The position numbers were made by a program, and so were the translations under genes. Shown one piece after another: positions 9,742-19,792 of a stretch of 64,000 nt of DNA; position 1 is the stretch's first letter, and each line of letters starts with the position of its first letter. The notes under the pieces were generated by a model. It saw only the letters and a program-made list of their open reading frames with translations. It had not been told where the DNA came from and made no database searches. This DNA is from Nitrospira sp. (GTDB lineage: Bacteria; Nitrospirota; Nitrospiria; Nitrospirales; UBA8639), in NCBI GenBank assembly GCA_011523385.1, contig WTGX01000007.1, forward strand, positions 1 through 64,000, read 5' to 3'.

Positions 9742-11829
9742 TTACGGGGACGATACCGTCAGGGGGGCTTTTGAGAGGACCGGAGACACCGTTCCCAGGT
9801 GGTAGTTGTGACACGTGAGACATGTGTCTTCCGCCCGTTCCGACGTATGACACGTCGTACAAACGGTTTTCTGCATGGCTCGGAAGCTGCTTGTAAACGT
9901 CAATGGATCGCCATCCTTGAATGATTCCATGACCTCGGCTTCAGGGTTAAGCGTATGACACGTGAGACAGCCTTTATCCTCCAGCAAACTGAAATGGACC
10001 TCATGGGTAAAGCGCGTCACCTTCCGTTCATGGGGAACCGGACGCGCTGCAGACCAATGAATCCGTTTCCGTTGACCGGCTTGTGCATCGACACTGTGAC
10101 ACTTCATGCACTGTCCGGGGGCTTTGGGATTTGCCAAGGTTGTGAAAATCGCCTCGGCTGAACGCCCATGTTTTGTTTCCGTTGATCGAGCGGTGAGATT
10201 CAACCATGCACACAGGAACGGATCGGCATGTCCGGATGGACGATAGAGCAAGACAAAATCCGAATCCTGACGATACCAGCCCCCGCTTACCATCTTCTTT
10301 TCACGTTCCCGGTCTATTCGGATCTCCTGTTCACCTTCATGCTCTTCAAGCCGCACCACCGTCTCTCCGGCTTCTGAACCGGACAACTCCATCGCTAAAT
10401 GGGGCAACCATTGTTGCTGTGCGGCATGAATGACCTCGGCCGGCAGTTGACCAACCAAGTCCGCAAATTTCCGGGTATCGAGGTCCGTTGTCGCCTGAAG
10501 CCGATTCACAATCTCCCGTTGCCCTTTCATCACCAAGTTGTAAACCAGTCTCTTCACGGCCCAGACCATTCTGCCTACGGCTGCGATTTCTTCATCCGTG
10601 GCATCCGACAAATCCGTGAAATCATCAAACCCTGACAGGATGGCCAGATCTTCTGTCAAGGCGGGATCCGTTCCCAGCAACAACTCCATGAAAGGCGTGA
10701 GCCCCTCTTCGACGTTGGCATCGGCCGGCCACTCGCCAACGGAGACGCCATGTTCTTGTAGCGCCTCCAGGTCCAATCCCGGTAACCGCAAGAACGCAAG
10801 CCCCTTTGCGCCCGAGCGACCGATGCCAACGATCTGCCCTGCGTGACAGCTTGCACAAGCCGTCTCAAAGGTGCCCGTTCGCATGGTTTGACCGTCATCA
10901 TCAGGACTATGACAAGCGGTACACGTTATCGGAGCATCTTTCTTGAATTCGCCAAGAAAATGTTTCCCGATATGGGAAGCGTGATCAAAGGCTATCCGTG
11001 TACGCCGCTTGTATGGGTAGCCCGAAAACGGCGGGTGCCCATTGGCCAAATCCGAGAATGCCCTCGTATGACAGGTTTGGCACTGTTGCACGTCCATCGC
11101 GACCAGGTCGAAATCTTTCCCTCGATGCTCCCCGTGACACGTTGCGCAAGCCAATCGCTCTTTTCCCGTTTCCATTAAATCCGGCATCCAGGACGAAAGA
11201 ACTCGAAACAACGGCACGTCAGTGGACGGAGGAGTCCGGTTCAAACGTTCCGTGACGGCAGACAATTCCTTGGGGGGACGACCGTGAGCCTCCAACGCAT
11301 GGTCTCCGAGATAATGACACGTCAGACACAACTTGCTGTTCTCCTGTCCCGTTCCCGACGCACCCAACGCAAACACCAGGTCCACAAGGCCTCCATGCGG
11401 GGCAGCATGACAGTCCGCACAAGCTCCGGCTGAGGCTCCATGTCCGAACGTCAGTTCTCCGGGAGAAAAGAAGGCCGATCCTTTTGGACCGGAGAGAAAG
11501 AGCAGCGAGAGACCAACCATGACCATGGAAAGCCAAAACGTGATCCTGCGTCGCACGGCCAGGAGGCTGAGAATCGGCTGGCACGCGGGAACGGACCGGC
11601 AACAGGTTCCGTCCGGCAAGGGACCATCTTCACATGGTCCACCTGGGATTCGAGAACAATGCCACCGTGCTCCTTCCCGCACCGGGACGCATTCCATCGT
11701 CACCCTGCAGCGTCCCTTCTCGTCGGGTCCGTTCGAACAGGCCAGCTCTTCCGTCGCCCGTCCACACACCCAATTCCCGGTGGGCCGGGCAACGTGCCCC
11801 TCACGGAATCCATCGTCCTGCAAGCGCAT
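9742..11829 (-). CDS. Decaheme c-type cytochrome with Cys-rich N-terminus and one TM segment
   Basis: 10 CXXCH motifs (CADCH, CLTCH, CATCH, CQTCH, CTACH, CASCH, CMKCH, CLTCH, CTTCH, CLTCH). Confidence 0.88.
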   Translation of the reverse strand: MRLQDDGFREGHVARPTGNWVCGRATEELACSNGPDEKGRCRVTMECVPVREGARWHCSRIPGGPCEDGPLPDGTCCRSVPACQPILSLLAVRRRITFWLSMVMVGLSLLFLSGPKGSAFFSPGELTFGHGASAGACADCHAAPHGGLVDLVFALGASGTGQENSKLCLTCHYLGDHALEAHGRPPKELSAVTERLNRTPPSTDVPLFRVLSSWMPDLMETGKERLACATCHGEHRGKDFDLVAMDVQQCQTCHTRAFSDLANGHPPFSGYPYKRRTRIAFDHASHIGKHFLGEFKKDAPITCTACHSPDDDGQTMRTGTFETACASCHAGQIVGIGRSGAKGLAFLRLPGLDLEALQEHGVSVGEWPADANVEEGLTPFMELLLGTDPALTEDLAILSGFDDFTDLSDATDEEIAAVGRMVWAVKRLVYNLVMKGQREIVNRLQATTDLDTRKFADLVGQLPAEVIHAAQQQWLPHLAMELSGSEAGETVVRLEEHEGEQEIRIDREREKKMVSGGWYRQDSDFVLLYRPSGHADPFLCAWLNLTARSTETKHGRSAEAIFTTLANPKAPGQCMKCHSVDAQAGQRKRIHWSAARPVPHERKVTRFTHEVHFSLLEDKGCLTCHTLNPEAEVMESFKDGDPLTFTSSFRAMQKTVCTTCHTSERAEDTCLTCHNYHLGTVSPVLSKAPLTVSSP

Positions 11830-11832
11830 AGG

Positions 11833-12651
11833 CTATCCCGTTGTATAAACCGATATCACGATCGCGTGAACGAACGAGAGAATCAGGAGGCTATAGGCCA
11901 CGGGGACGTGGATAAACAACCAGTATTTGAGCGTTCCCTGGAGTGTTTGCTGATAGTCAAGGTCATCCTTGACGTGGATCAGGACTCGTAACTCTTCTGC
12001 TCTTTCCCGTTCCTTCTCCCCTAAGTCGCGATCCAAAGCCCCAAGATCGGTGAGCAGCGCACGACCGGAACTGGCGGCACCGAAGAGATGGCTCCAATAG
12101 TTCCGTGGTCCGTCGAGAAAAGAAGCCAGTTGCCGCTCATGGAAATCCGCAAAAACCGTCGAATGGTCTTCTGAAACGGTACGCTCAACGACGTCTTCAA
12201 TTTTCTCACGAAGACGCTCTCGCATGATGGGAATTCGTTCAAAGCTCACCGCCTCTCCACCCATCGCGAGCCGCCGGGACAGCACGTATAACAGGATGAG
12301 CCCAACGATCCCGCTGACGGCACACGCCGCATACAACAGCGTCAGCGTCACTTCCAAAAGACCATTGGGAACGCGCAGTCCAATATGCAGGACAAAAAGC
12401 ACAAAGGTCAGCAGACCGGCAGACACGTGAAGCTGGAACCAATCAATGGACGCTCCCAACCTGAAAAAAGGGGGTCGATTGCGAAGGTTGTACATGATCA
12501 GGACGAGGAAGAAGACAAAGAGGAGCCATCCCGAGAGAAACGTGGTCCGGTAGGGTGAAACAACTGATGCGGTGTAGAGGCAGGCGAGGAGAAGGATAAG
12601 TACGCTCCAGGCCGCGATGGCGACCCAATGTCGTGACACAAACGTCATCAC
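11833..12651 (-). CDS. Polytopic membrane protein, cytochrome-b-like
   Basis: 272 aa with about 5 TM segments carrying His (FQLHVSAGLLTFVLFVLHIGL; FIHVPVAYSLLILSFVHAIVI); sits between cytochrome genes. Confidence 0.65.
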   Translation of the reverse strand: MMTFVSRHWVAIAAWSVLILLLACLYTASVVSPYRTTFLSGWLLFVFFLVLIMYNLRNRPPFFRLGASIDWFQLHVSAGLLTFVLFVLHIGLRVPNGLLEVTLTLLYAACAVSGIVGLILLYVLSRRLAMGGEAVSFERIPIMRERLREKIEDVVERTVSEDHSTVFADFHERQLASFLDGPRNYWSHLFGAASSGRALLTDLGALDRDLGEKERERAEELRVLIHVKDDLDYQQTLQGTLKYWLFIHVPVAYSLLILSFVHAIVISVYTTG

Positions 12652-13739
12652 CGGTTCAGCCGACCGACAAGGGACAAAAGATCGTGCCCGGCCACCTGTT
12701 CCGGCGGTCCTCCGGGTTTGCCTTTGTATTGCTCCGCCTGTGGGATGATTCGATCCAGGGCACTCAATTGGCTGCCGTCACGGGTGCCGGCAAGCCTTTG
12801 AGTCGTCACGGCAACCGCGTTGGCTGCCGCCAAGAGAACTTCCTTGCGATGCTTCCGATCGATGCCCCGGATGATTTTCAGAATTTTCTTGACTTCCGGG
12901 ATAGGACTCAACCGATAGATCGCCAGAAGTTTATTCACGACGCGTTGGACGCGCGTCATCGTCGCGGTTGCATACTTCCCTTTTTTCGTCACCTTGGCAA
13001 GGGCACGAAGACCGTACTCCAGATCGAGAGCTTTCCCCACAACGTAGAGCATCCGTTGACGCTCCCGGGACACTTCTTCATTCTTTTTCCCTTCAGAACG
13101 GAGAAATTTGTGGCGGACTTCACCCAGGGACCACGACACCAGTTCAAAGTCGTCATCCCCGGGTCCATGCCCTCCAACGTTCACCAATTTTTCGTTGGAC
13201 ACGACGTGACATTGATAGCAGTTTGCCGCAAGACGATACAGATTCCCGGGACGAATCATGCCGGCGTCCCTGATTGCGGCAAGACGCCCGGCCTTATGCT
13301 TGGGCGTCTCCTGTTCACGGGTCACGTTCTTTCCGCCGTAATCACCATGGACCTTGAGCCAGGCCTTTGCCGGACCATGGCAGGACTCGCAGGAGATACC
13401 GGCAATGGCTTTCACCTTGTTCTTTCTATAGCCGGACGTGAAATGACAGGTCACACAGGCTTCGGCCTTTTTCACGCGTTTGATTCCCATGTTACCGGCA
13501 ATCTCCTTGGCCCGCTTCTTGCGCGTGAGGATGTTAAAGGTTTGGGAGTGCATGGTTTCTCTCCAGACGTGCACCTCCGCTTTGTGACATTCGCCACATT
13601 CATCCGGTCCCACAATGTTCAGAAGATCGTTCCCGGAAAGCTCTTTGGCCTCAAGCTCACCATTGGAGAAAACCACGAATCCCGGCATGAGACTGAACCA
13701 CACCACAACCAACCCGATCGCGGTATTGACGCGGTTCAT
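12648..13739 (-). CDS. Tetraheme c-type cytochrome (cytochrome c554-like)
   Basis: CGECHK, CVTCHF, CESCHG, CYQCHV; signal peptide MNRVNTAIGLVVVWFSLMPGFVVFS. Confidence 0.85.
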   Translation of the reverse strand: MNRVNTAIGLVVVWFSLMPGFVVFSNGELEAKELSGNDLLNIVGPDECGECHKAEVHVWRETMHSQTFNILTRKKRAKEIAGNMGIKRVKKAEACVTCHFTSGYRKNKVKAIAGISCESCHGPAKAWLKVHGDYGGKNVTREQETPKHKAGRLAAIRDAGMIRPGNLYRLAANCYQCHVVSNEKLVNVGGHGPGDDDFELVSWSLGEVRHKFLRSEGKKNEEVSRERQRMLYVVGKALDLEYGLRALAKVTKKGKYATATMTRVQRVVNKLLAIYRLSPIPEVKKILKIIRGIDRKHRKEVLLAAANAVAVTTQRLAGTRDGSQLSALDRIIPQAEQYKGKPGGPPEQVAGHDLLSLVGRLNR

Positions 13740-13810
13740 CAATCCACCAGTTCTTGAAATGATTCTGCAAGGGCATTCACGTTCACTCCCGTGAATGCAC
13801 GCAACAATGA

Positions 13811-14278
13811 CTACGCATCCAGAATCAGCGTGCCGGTTGGAATGGAAGAGCACAGTACGCACCAGCCGGACGCCGGTCTATTCTGAAAGGACGTCACATA
13901 TGAGACGGCTCCGGACTTGATGGCCGTCAGACATCTCCCACACTTGCCGGCGCGACATCCAACGGGCACATGGACATTATTTCTTTTTGCCAGTTCCAAT
14001 AATGAGCCCATGCTCGGGTCCCACGTGCACGTCTTGCCCGACCTGACAAAGACGACTTCAATACCTGAACCCGCAGGCGTGACGGCTGACTCTGTACGCT
14101 TGCGGTCCAGATGCCGAGACTTCGCCGTCTGCACGCGACGGCAGAACGCTTCACGGGCAAAGCAACGCTGCTGCTTTCTGTACCGGATCCGGCGCCATAC
14201 CCCGGCGAGCAACCAGGCGAGGCGAAACAGGCCCGCCGCGACGATGCCGCTCCCGATTCCCTGTATCACCCACTCCAT
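13811..14278 (-). CDS. Membrane-anchored [2Fe-2S] ferredoxin
   Basis: N-terminal TM (GIGSGIVAAGLFRLAWLLAGVW) and VGCRAGKCGRCLTAIKSG...CVLC plant-type ferredoxin cysteine pattern. Confidence 0.8.
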   Translation of the reverse strand: MEWVIQGIGSGIVAAGLFRLAWLLAGVWRRIRYRKQQRCFAREAFCRRVQTAKSRHLDRKRTESAVTPAGSGIEVVFVRSGKTCTWDPSMGSLLELAKRNNVHVPVGCRAGKCGRCLTAIKSGAVSYVTSFQNRPASGWCVLCSSIPTGTLILDA

Positions 14279-14386
14279 CCTTCCCCTCCCGGATCAGTCT
14301 TTGCCCCTATCGACGACGAGACGTCGATAGCCCGTCACAAGCGTACCGGCAACCCGTGCCCGCTCCCAGCAACACTTCCATCATCC

Positions 14387-15808
14387 TCAAAATTTCGTGA
14401 GCCATTCGAGACGCGCGCCATAGGACGGATCGCGTCCTTCCTCCACCGCTCCAAAGGCATCGACCTGGGCCACAACATGACGACCGATGGCGTGTTGATA
14501 CCGAAGCCCGGCGGCATAGGCGCCCCCGTTGTCGGCCTGATTGTTCGTATTCTTCCGACCTCCCAACTCAACAATAAGCTGTTGGCGAGTCCGGTTGAAA
14601 AATGCCTGATACCCGAGACTGCCTCCGGCGGCATTGTCGGCCTGATTACCCAGTGCGGCCCCATACCGGCCCAATCCCACAGCGGCAAACAAAATCCCTG
14701 TTCGCCCGAGCGGGCCACCGGTTTCAGGCCCACGAATAGCCGAGGAAAATTCTCCGATTCCCCAAAACGTATTGAGGTAGAGGAAGTCCTGGGTGTGCGG
14801 CGGGGTCCAGGAAATTTCATTGAATACCAAAGTGCCGCGGCTGGTTTTCGGCGTTTCGCGCGTTGTTGGAAACGAGGCATTGAGGGTCAACGTGGTATTG
14901 AAAGGCCCAATACGCTGAACGCCTCGGAGCCCGGCAAACAAGGCATCGCCCGTGTCCGCCCCCGCTTCGAGGTAGACAAGGTCCAGATCGACCGTCGTCA
15001 CGGGAAAGTCCGTTTCCGTAAACAGGCCGAAGAGTTGGGCATCCCGGTCGAGTTGGTTATCGTCCCGGTACACGTTGTCCCACGCATAGAAGGCACTGAT
15101 CCGTACGTTCGACGTACCCGGCAGTTGCAGGTTGTTCCGGACCAGCGAAACGGCGTCAGGATTGCCCAGCCCCCCGCTATTGATCAGGATGCCATCCTGA
15201 AAAAGCACCGCTTGCCGGCCGATCGAAAACCCAACGTCGAGCATCCCGGTCTCCTCACGATCAAGAGCCGGAACAATCTCTCCCAGGTCTCCTTCAAAGA
15301 ATGCCGTCCTGACCACCGCGTTGAATTCGTCCTGAAAGTCTCCATCAGGCTCGAACGACACGCCGGTAAAACGGTTCTCACGATCCAGGGGGCGCAATCC
15401 GATCAACAGGCGCTCCGAGGCCGACAATTTGAGATTGGCGAACAGATCGAGACGGTGTGCCCATTCAGAAATGCGCGTCGCGCCGTCATCGACGGTCTGC
15501 ACGGCCATCCGGTGCGTCCCGAATACCCAGAGGGCCGGGCGCCACACCGCGCCGGTGGGTAGTTCGACTTCCGGACCAAACGACCCGGTTCCAAGAAACG
15601 GTTCCCCCAATTCCAGAAGAAGCGTTGGACGTTCCGGCACGTCTTCCACTTGAAGCGGAAGAGGAATATCAGACAACCGGCTTTCTGATTCCATCTCCAC
15701 GAATCGTTCTCCTGCCTCGCCTTGCCCTTCTGAGCCGGCCCATACAGGTGAAAACCCCATCAGCAACGCCAGGACCATGCCGGTGGAAAAACTGAATCTT
15801 CTCATCAT
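14387..15808 (-). CDS. Outer-membrane beta-barrel/porin-like protein
   Basis: 473 aa with signal peptide MMRRFSFSTGMVLALLMGFSPVWAG, amphipathic strands, terminal ...RLEWLTKF. Confidence 0.65.
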   Translation of the reverse strand: MMRRFSFSTGMVLALLMGFSPVWAGSEGQGEAGERFVEMESESRLSDIPLPLQVEDVPERPTLLLELGEPFLGTGSFGPEVELPTGAVWRPALWVFGTHRMAVQTVDDGATRISEWAHRLDLFANLKLSASERLLIGLRPLDRENRFTGVSFEPDGDFQDEFNAVVRTAFFEGDLGEIVPALDREETGMLDVGFSIGRQAVLFQDGILINSGGLGNPDAVSLVRNNLQLPGTSNVRISAFYAWDNVYRDDNQLDRDAQLFGLFTETDFPVTTVDLDLVYLEAGADTGDALFAGLRGVQRIGPFNTTLTLNASFPTTRETPKTSRGTLVFNEISWTPPHTQDFLYLNTFWGIGEFSSAIRGPETGGPLGRTGILFAAVGLGRYGAALGNQADNAAGGSLGYQAFFNRTRQQLIVELGGRKNTNNQADNGGAYAAGLRYQHAIGRHVVAQVDAFGAVEEGRDPSYGARLEWLTKF

Positions 15809-17601
15809 TGGCCGGGTGTACGATCCTTTGAGGAAACGTCAAAGACCACGTCGCGCTCCCATAACGTCACGTGTCCCTCCAACACCCCCTCGGCCACGTC
15901 ACGGGGACTCATTCCATAATCGAACCCAACCTCCTTGATATCATCGATCAGATTGACCGGCACCATACCGAGAATCAGCTTGATCGTGGCGACATAGGGT
16001 CCTCTACCCGTTAATTGGGTACCCGGTATCTCATACAACGCCCACCGACTCCCGTTCGGTTCAATGCTGCTCCTGTGTTTTCTCACGTTCACCGGACGTC
16101 CCAGCAGAACGCTTGACTGCGTGAGCGGACGTATAAACGGCAACGGATCAAATGAAGGATTGACCGGAATGACCCGTTCGCTCTCACTGCCACGGAAGTT
16201 CCGGATGACAAATTTCGATTGCAGGTTGAACAGGTACGGGTCCAACGGCAGTTCACCATTGTGAACGTACAGTGAATGCGAATCACGAAGATCGCCGTTG
16301 GGGTCCACGTCGCCGGACTTGAAGATGACCGTTCCATCGCGGTCCGCCACCGTCACCTGCAAGTAGACGACGCGCTCTGCGTCAAAACCGGTTGGCACGC
16401 CATGGCCGGTGGTGCCACTCCGCACCTGCACCTGAAACCGGATTCCTTGTTCATCGGCTCGTTCGGTCACGACTTCGCCGAGCGTAAATCCTGTCTGCAG
16501 CAACCGTTTTCGCTGAGCCAGATATTCGTCCAATAAGGCAAATTGTTGGTCCAGAATTTCACGAGCTTCATATCGTTCATCAACGGAATTCCATCGCTCG
16601 GGGAACACCGCGTTGTCAGGAACCGCGTCTTCAAACTCATTCGTCCCCCACCCGGCCTCATAATCAAACGTCAGCCACTCCCGAATGGTAGCGGCCTTCG
16701 CAGCATCCGGGTTGTGCGGAAAGATCCCCGGATGGACCACCGAATGATCCGGCCCGGGGAACATATGATTGGTGCGTTTTCGCGGCTTGGTCTCGGCGTC
16801 TCCGATCCGGGCGGCAGGCGCCACGGCGTAGCCGGACGGTCGCCCTGGCTCCGTCCCCATGTGACAATCCTGGCAGGTGACGCCTTCCTTCGCAGACGGC
16901 GACGTCTTATACTCACTGAAGGCTTCCTCCAGACGGAATCCATTGAGCAAATTGACGTCGTGGCACACGCCACAGAACCCAGGGGTCACGAATCGGAAAA
17001 ATTTCTTCACGTCGGTATGGATGGCCCGGCCCGGTTTGCCCCGTTCGGTGTTGACCTGGTATTCGCCACTTTCGATCACGCGACGGAGTTCCTTGTTCCC
17101 CGTCGGGCCGTAAACCGGTTCGAACAGGTCGCCTTCCACTATCTTCATCCGGCCACTTTCTTTCCCATACGCTTGATTGATCCGGTGACAGACAATACAG
17201 GTCACACCCTCTCGAGAAACCGGATGCCGGTCAACGTTGCTCATGAATAAAGGCTCTCTACGGTTCATCCCCACTTGGGTGTGGCAACGAATACAAAAAT
17301 CCCCATTGGTTCCATTGGTTCGCTTGAGGATGGTGCCCTGCATGGCATTGAACACGGGACTCATCTGAGCATAGGCGTGCGGGGATACCGACCATTCACG
17401 GTAATGATCCTCATGACATGTTTTACAGGTGGCGGCAGAGGGAAACCGGTTGCCCTCCCCCAATGCCCCGTGCGCAGATTCGGAAGTAATTTCCTGCTCG
17501 CCGGTTGACTGTTCTGTCGCACCGGGCAGAACCGATGACACGCCCATTGCAATCAACAGCAATGGAAACATCAGGTGGTTCGTTTTAAACTTTGATGTCA
17601 T
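15805..17601 (-). CDS. Pentaheme c-type cytochrome
   Basis: CKTCHEDHYREW, CIRCHTQ, CIVCHRI, CGVCHDV, CQDCHMG; signal-like TSKFKTNHLMFPLLLIAMGVSSVLPG. Confidence 0.85.
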   Translation of the reverse strand: MTSKFKTNHLMFPLLLIAMGVSSVLPGATEQSTGEQEITSESAHGALGEGNRFPSAATCKTCHEDHYREWSVSPHAYAQMSPVFNAMQGTILKRTNGTNGDFCIRCHTQVGMNRREPLFMSNVDRHPVSREGVTCIVCHRINQAYGKESGRMKIVEGDLFEPVYGPTGNKELRRVIESGEYQVNTERGKPGRAIHTDVKKFFRFVTPGFCGVCHDVNLLNGFRLEEAFSEYKTSPSAKEGVTCQDCHMGTEPGRPSGYAVAPAARIGDAETKPRKRTNHMFPGPDHSVVHPGIFPHNPDAAKAATIREWLTFDYEAGWGTNEFEDAVPDNAVFPERWNSVDERYEAREILDQQFALLDEYLAQRKRLLQTGFTLGEVVTERADEQGIRFQVQVRSGTTGHGVPTGFDAERVVYLQVTVADRDGTVIFKSGDVDPNGDLRDSHSLYVHNGELPLDPYLFNLQSKFVIRNFRGSESERVIPVNPSFDPLPFIRPLTQSSVLLGRPVNVRKHRSSIEPNGSRWALYEIPGTQLTGRGPYVATIKLILGMVPVNLIDDIKEVGFDYGMSPRDVAEGVLEGHVTLWERDVVFDVSSKDRTPGQ

Positions 17602-18075
17602 TGCCACCACAAACGATACTACCCATTGGCGCACAAGGATTCTTCGCCCTGACATCCTTCCAAACGACACCGAATTTCATGAACGCAGGATTCAAATATT
17701 TCAATTTCGTTGTTGTATGGGAACTCTATCGACAGCCAAGTCGTTACCATGTATGCCGGTAACGGGCAAAATTTCGGGAAAGTATAAGCAATTTCAAGTA
17801 ATTGTCAATTCCTGGAATTGAAACGGATGGTTCAAATCGAAATGGAACAATCATTCCGGATTTGCATAGGAACAGACCGGCCAGTTGGCCAGGAAGTGCC
17901 GAAGAAGAACGGGCGGAAATGCCCCTTTATTGATTGGCAACTTTTCTCATTTCGCAGTACAATATGTTTATTCTTTTTGTCGGATAAGAGCCGCTGTGGG
18001 CACCTGAAACAGGGCCTCCGACGCTTGTTCCCCGACGCTTTTAATCGGGGAGCTCACCGGGGAAAGGAGTCGCTC

Positions 18076-18681
18076 ATGAAACGATATTTCCTTCTCACCT
18101 TGCTGACCGGCTACGCGGCCGGAGTCCTGTTGATCCTCACGTTCGGAGCCTGTAACCCAGGGTACTCGGCCGAAACCTCCACCGGTGGCGATGCCACGGC
18201 TCCCGTGTATGCTTTCACGTTGAACGATATTGACGGGAAGCCCCTTGCCCTGAACACTTTTACAGGGAAAGTCCTGCTCCTGGTCAATACCGCCAGTATG
18301 TGCGGCAATACGCCTCAATATGAAGGCTTGCAAACGTTGTATGAACAGTATCGGGAACAGGGGCTGGAAATTCTGGCGTTTCCGGCGAATAATTTCGGGA
18401 AACAGGAACCCGGCACCAACGAGGAGATCAAATCCTTTTGTTACACCAAATACGCTTTGGAGTTTCCCTTATTCAGTAAAATCAGTGTCAAGGGGGAGGA
18501 TATGCACCCCCTCTACCACTACCTGACCAGGCAAAGCCCGTTCCCCGGCGAGATCGAGTGGAACTTTCAGAAATTTCTGGTGAATCGACAAGGAGAGGTG
18601 ATTGCCCGTTATCGACCGGGCCTGAAGCCATTGTCAGCCCAAATCGTTCAGGATATTGAACAGGCACTCGACAAGAGTTGA
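18076..18681 (+). CDS. Exported glutathione peroxidase-family protein
   Basis: LLLVNTASMCGNTPQYEGLQTLYEQYREQGLEILAFPANNFGKQEPGTNEEI; N-terminal signal peptide. Confidence 0.9.
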   Translation: MKRYFLLTLLTGYAAGVLLILTFGACNPGYSAETSTGGDATAPVYAFTLNDIDGKPLALNTFTGKVLLLVNTASMCGNTPQYEGLQTLYEQYREQGLEILAFPANNFGKQEPGTNEEIKSFCYTKYALEFPLFSKISVKGEDMHPLYHYLTRQSPFPGEIEWNFQKFLVNRQGEVIARYRPGLKPLSAQIVQDIEQALDKS

Positions 18682-18687
18682 AAGAAA

Positions 18688-19026
18688 TCAGGTTTCAAAC
18701 TGCACGACCATTTCCTGTTCGATCATCCAATCCTGCAGCATCAGGCCAAGCCCGTCCAGGCTGCCTCCCGTGACTTGCCGGTAGTAAAACTCGACAAGGC
18801 CTTGAAATACCTGAAGGTTCAACGGCCCGTCGTAGCCCCGCGGGGACGTCACGCAGAGCGCCGCGTCCCCTTCCGTGTTCACCCGCACGTCCGCATACAC
18901 GTCGATAAATTCTCGTCCTTCGATATTCAGATCAAAAAAGATTCGTGAACCGGCGTGACCTTCATCACTCCTGGCTTCGTGAATATTCACGAGGCAACGT
19001 CGAAACGTCACTGTAGCGATAGCCAT
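18688..19026 (-). CDS. Hypothetical protein
   Basis: 112-aa ORF filling the intergenic space; no family recognised. Confidence 0.5.
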   Translation of the reverse strand: MAIATVTFRRCLVNIHEARSDEGHAGSRIFFDLNIEGREFIDVYADVRVNTEGDAALCVTSPRGYDGPLNLQVFQGLVEFYYRQVTGGSLDGLGLMLQDWMIEQEMVVQFET

Positions 19027-19066
19027 AAGAAGGCTCTCCGGGGCCGGGGCAAAGGATTCAGTTTCT

Positions 19067-19627
19067 TCAGCAGGCCGGGGGCGAACTCATACCGAGTTTT
19101 TTCCATAACTCATCCCAGCCGGACACCCTGGTTATGCCAGGAGGCGAAAACGTTCGGTTCCAGGGTTGATCCATCAGAAAGACGCGGACGCCCTGTTCCA
19201 AATAATCATTCACGTGCTCGGGATGATCGTCCACGGCCAGGACAATGCCTTCCGCCACTTCAGGCTTGTCCTTCGCGTGATGGAGTTCATCAAACGGGAT
19301 GCCGTGTTCTTCCAGCCAGGCCAGGGTTTGCGGCCGCGCCGTTGGTCGTCGCGCCGTGATCAGGACGATCCGATACTCTTCCTGGAGTTGCTGCAACACG
19401 CGTCGGGCACCCGGAACCAACGGAAGCGTTGGGATGCTGTGCTCATGAAAGTAATCGAAAATCCGTTCGATCAGGTCCGGAGCCAGATTACTCGTATCGA
19501 GCCCGCCGGCACTGGCATACGTTTCGGAAGGCCACGCCTTGCCGGTCAATTCATGAAAAATACGCTGAACTTCCTGTTCGGCCTGAGCCACGACGTTATC
19601 GATATCAACGGCAAAACCCGGTCGCAT
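19067..19627 (-). CDS. HAD-superfamily 5'(3')-deoxyribonucleotidase-like
   Basis: AVDIDNVV motif I, VLITARRP motif II, VLAVDDHPEHV. Confidence 0.65.
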   Translation of the reverse strand: MRPGFAVDIDNVVAQAEQEVQRIFHELTGKAWPSETYASAGGLDTSNLAPDLIERIFDYFHEHSIPTLPLVPGARRVLQQLQEEYRIVLITARRPTARPQTLAWLEEHGIPFDELHHAKDKPEVAEGIVLAVDDHPEHVNDYLEQGVRVFLMDQPWNRTFSPPGITRVSGWDELWKKLGMSSPPAC

Positions 19628-19792
19628 ACGTGATCACTTCCTATCACTGATATGAAAAAATACTGGCGCTCGGGTGACGCTGCACTCACCAGACCTACCC
19701 TTCTCACTACATACCGTGACGCACGCGTTTGGCGCAACATCCAAGTCGGCCGGATACCTTCGTCTCATATCAGCCAGTGCAAAATAGGCATT

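Noticed and set aside
12633-13757. 374-aa plus-strand ORF opposite the tetraheme cytochrome
   Set aside because: CXXCH-encoding strand is clearly the minus strand; the plus ORF has no motifs
14111-15562. 483-aa plus-strand ORF opposite the ferredoxin and OM barrel
   Set aside because: Spans two convincing minus-strand genes; low-complexity basic composition
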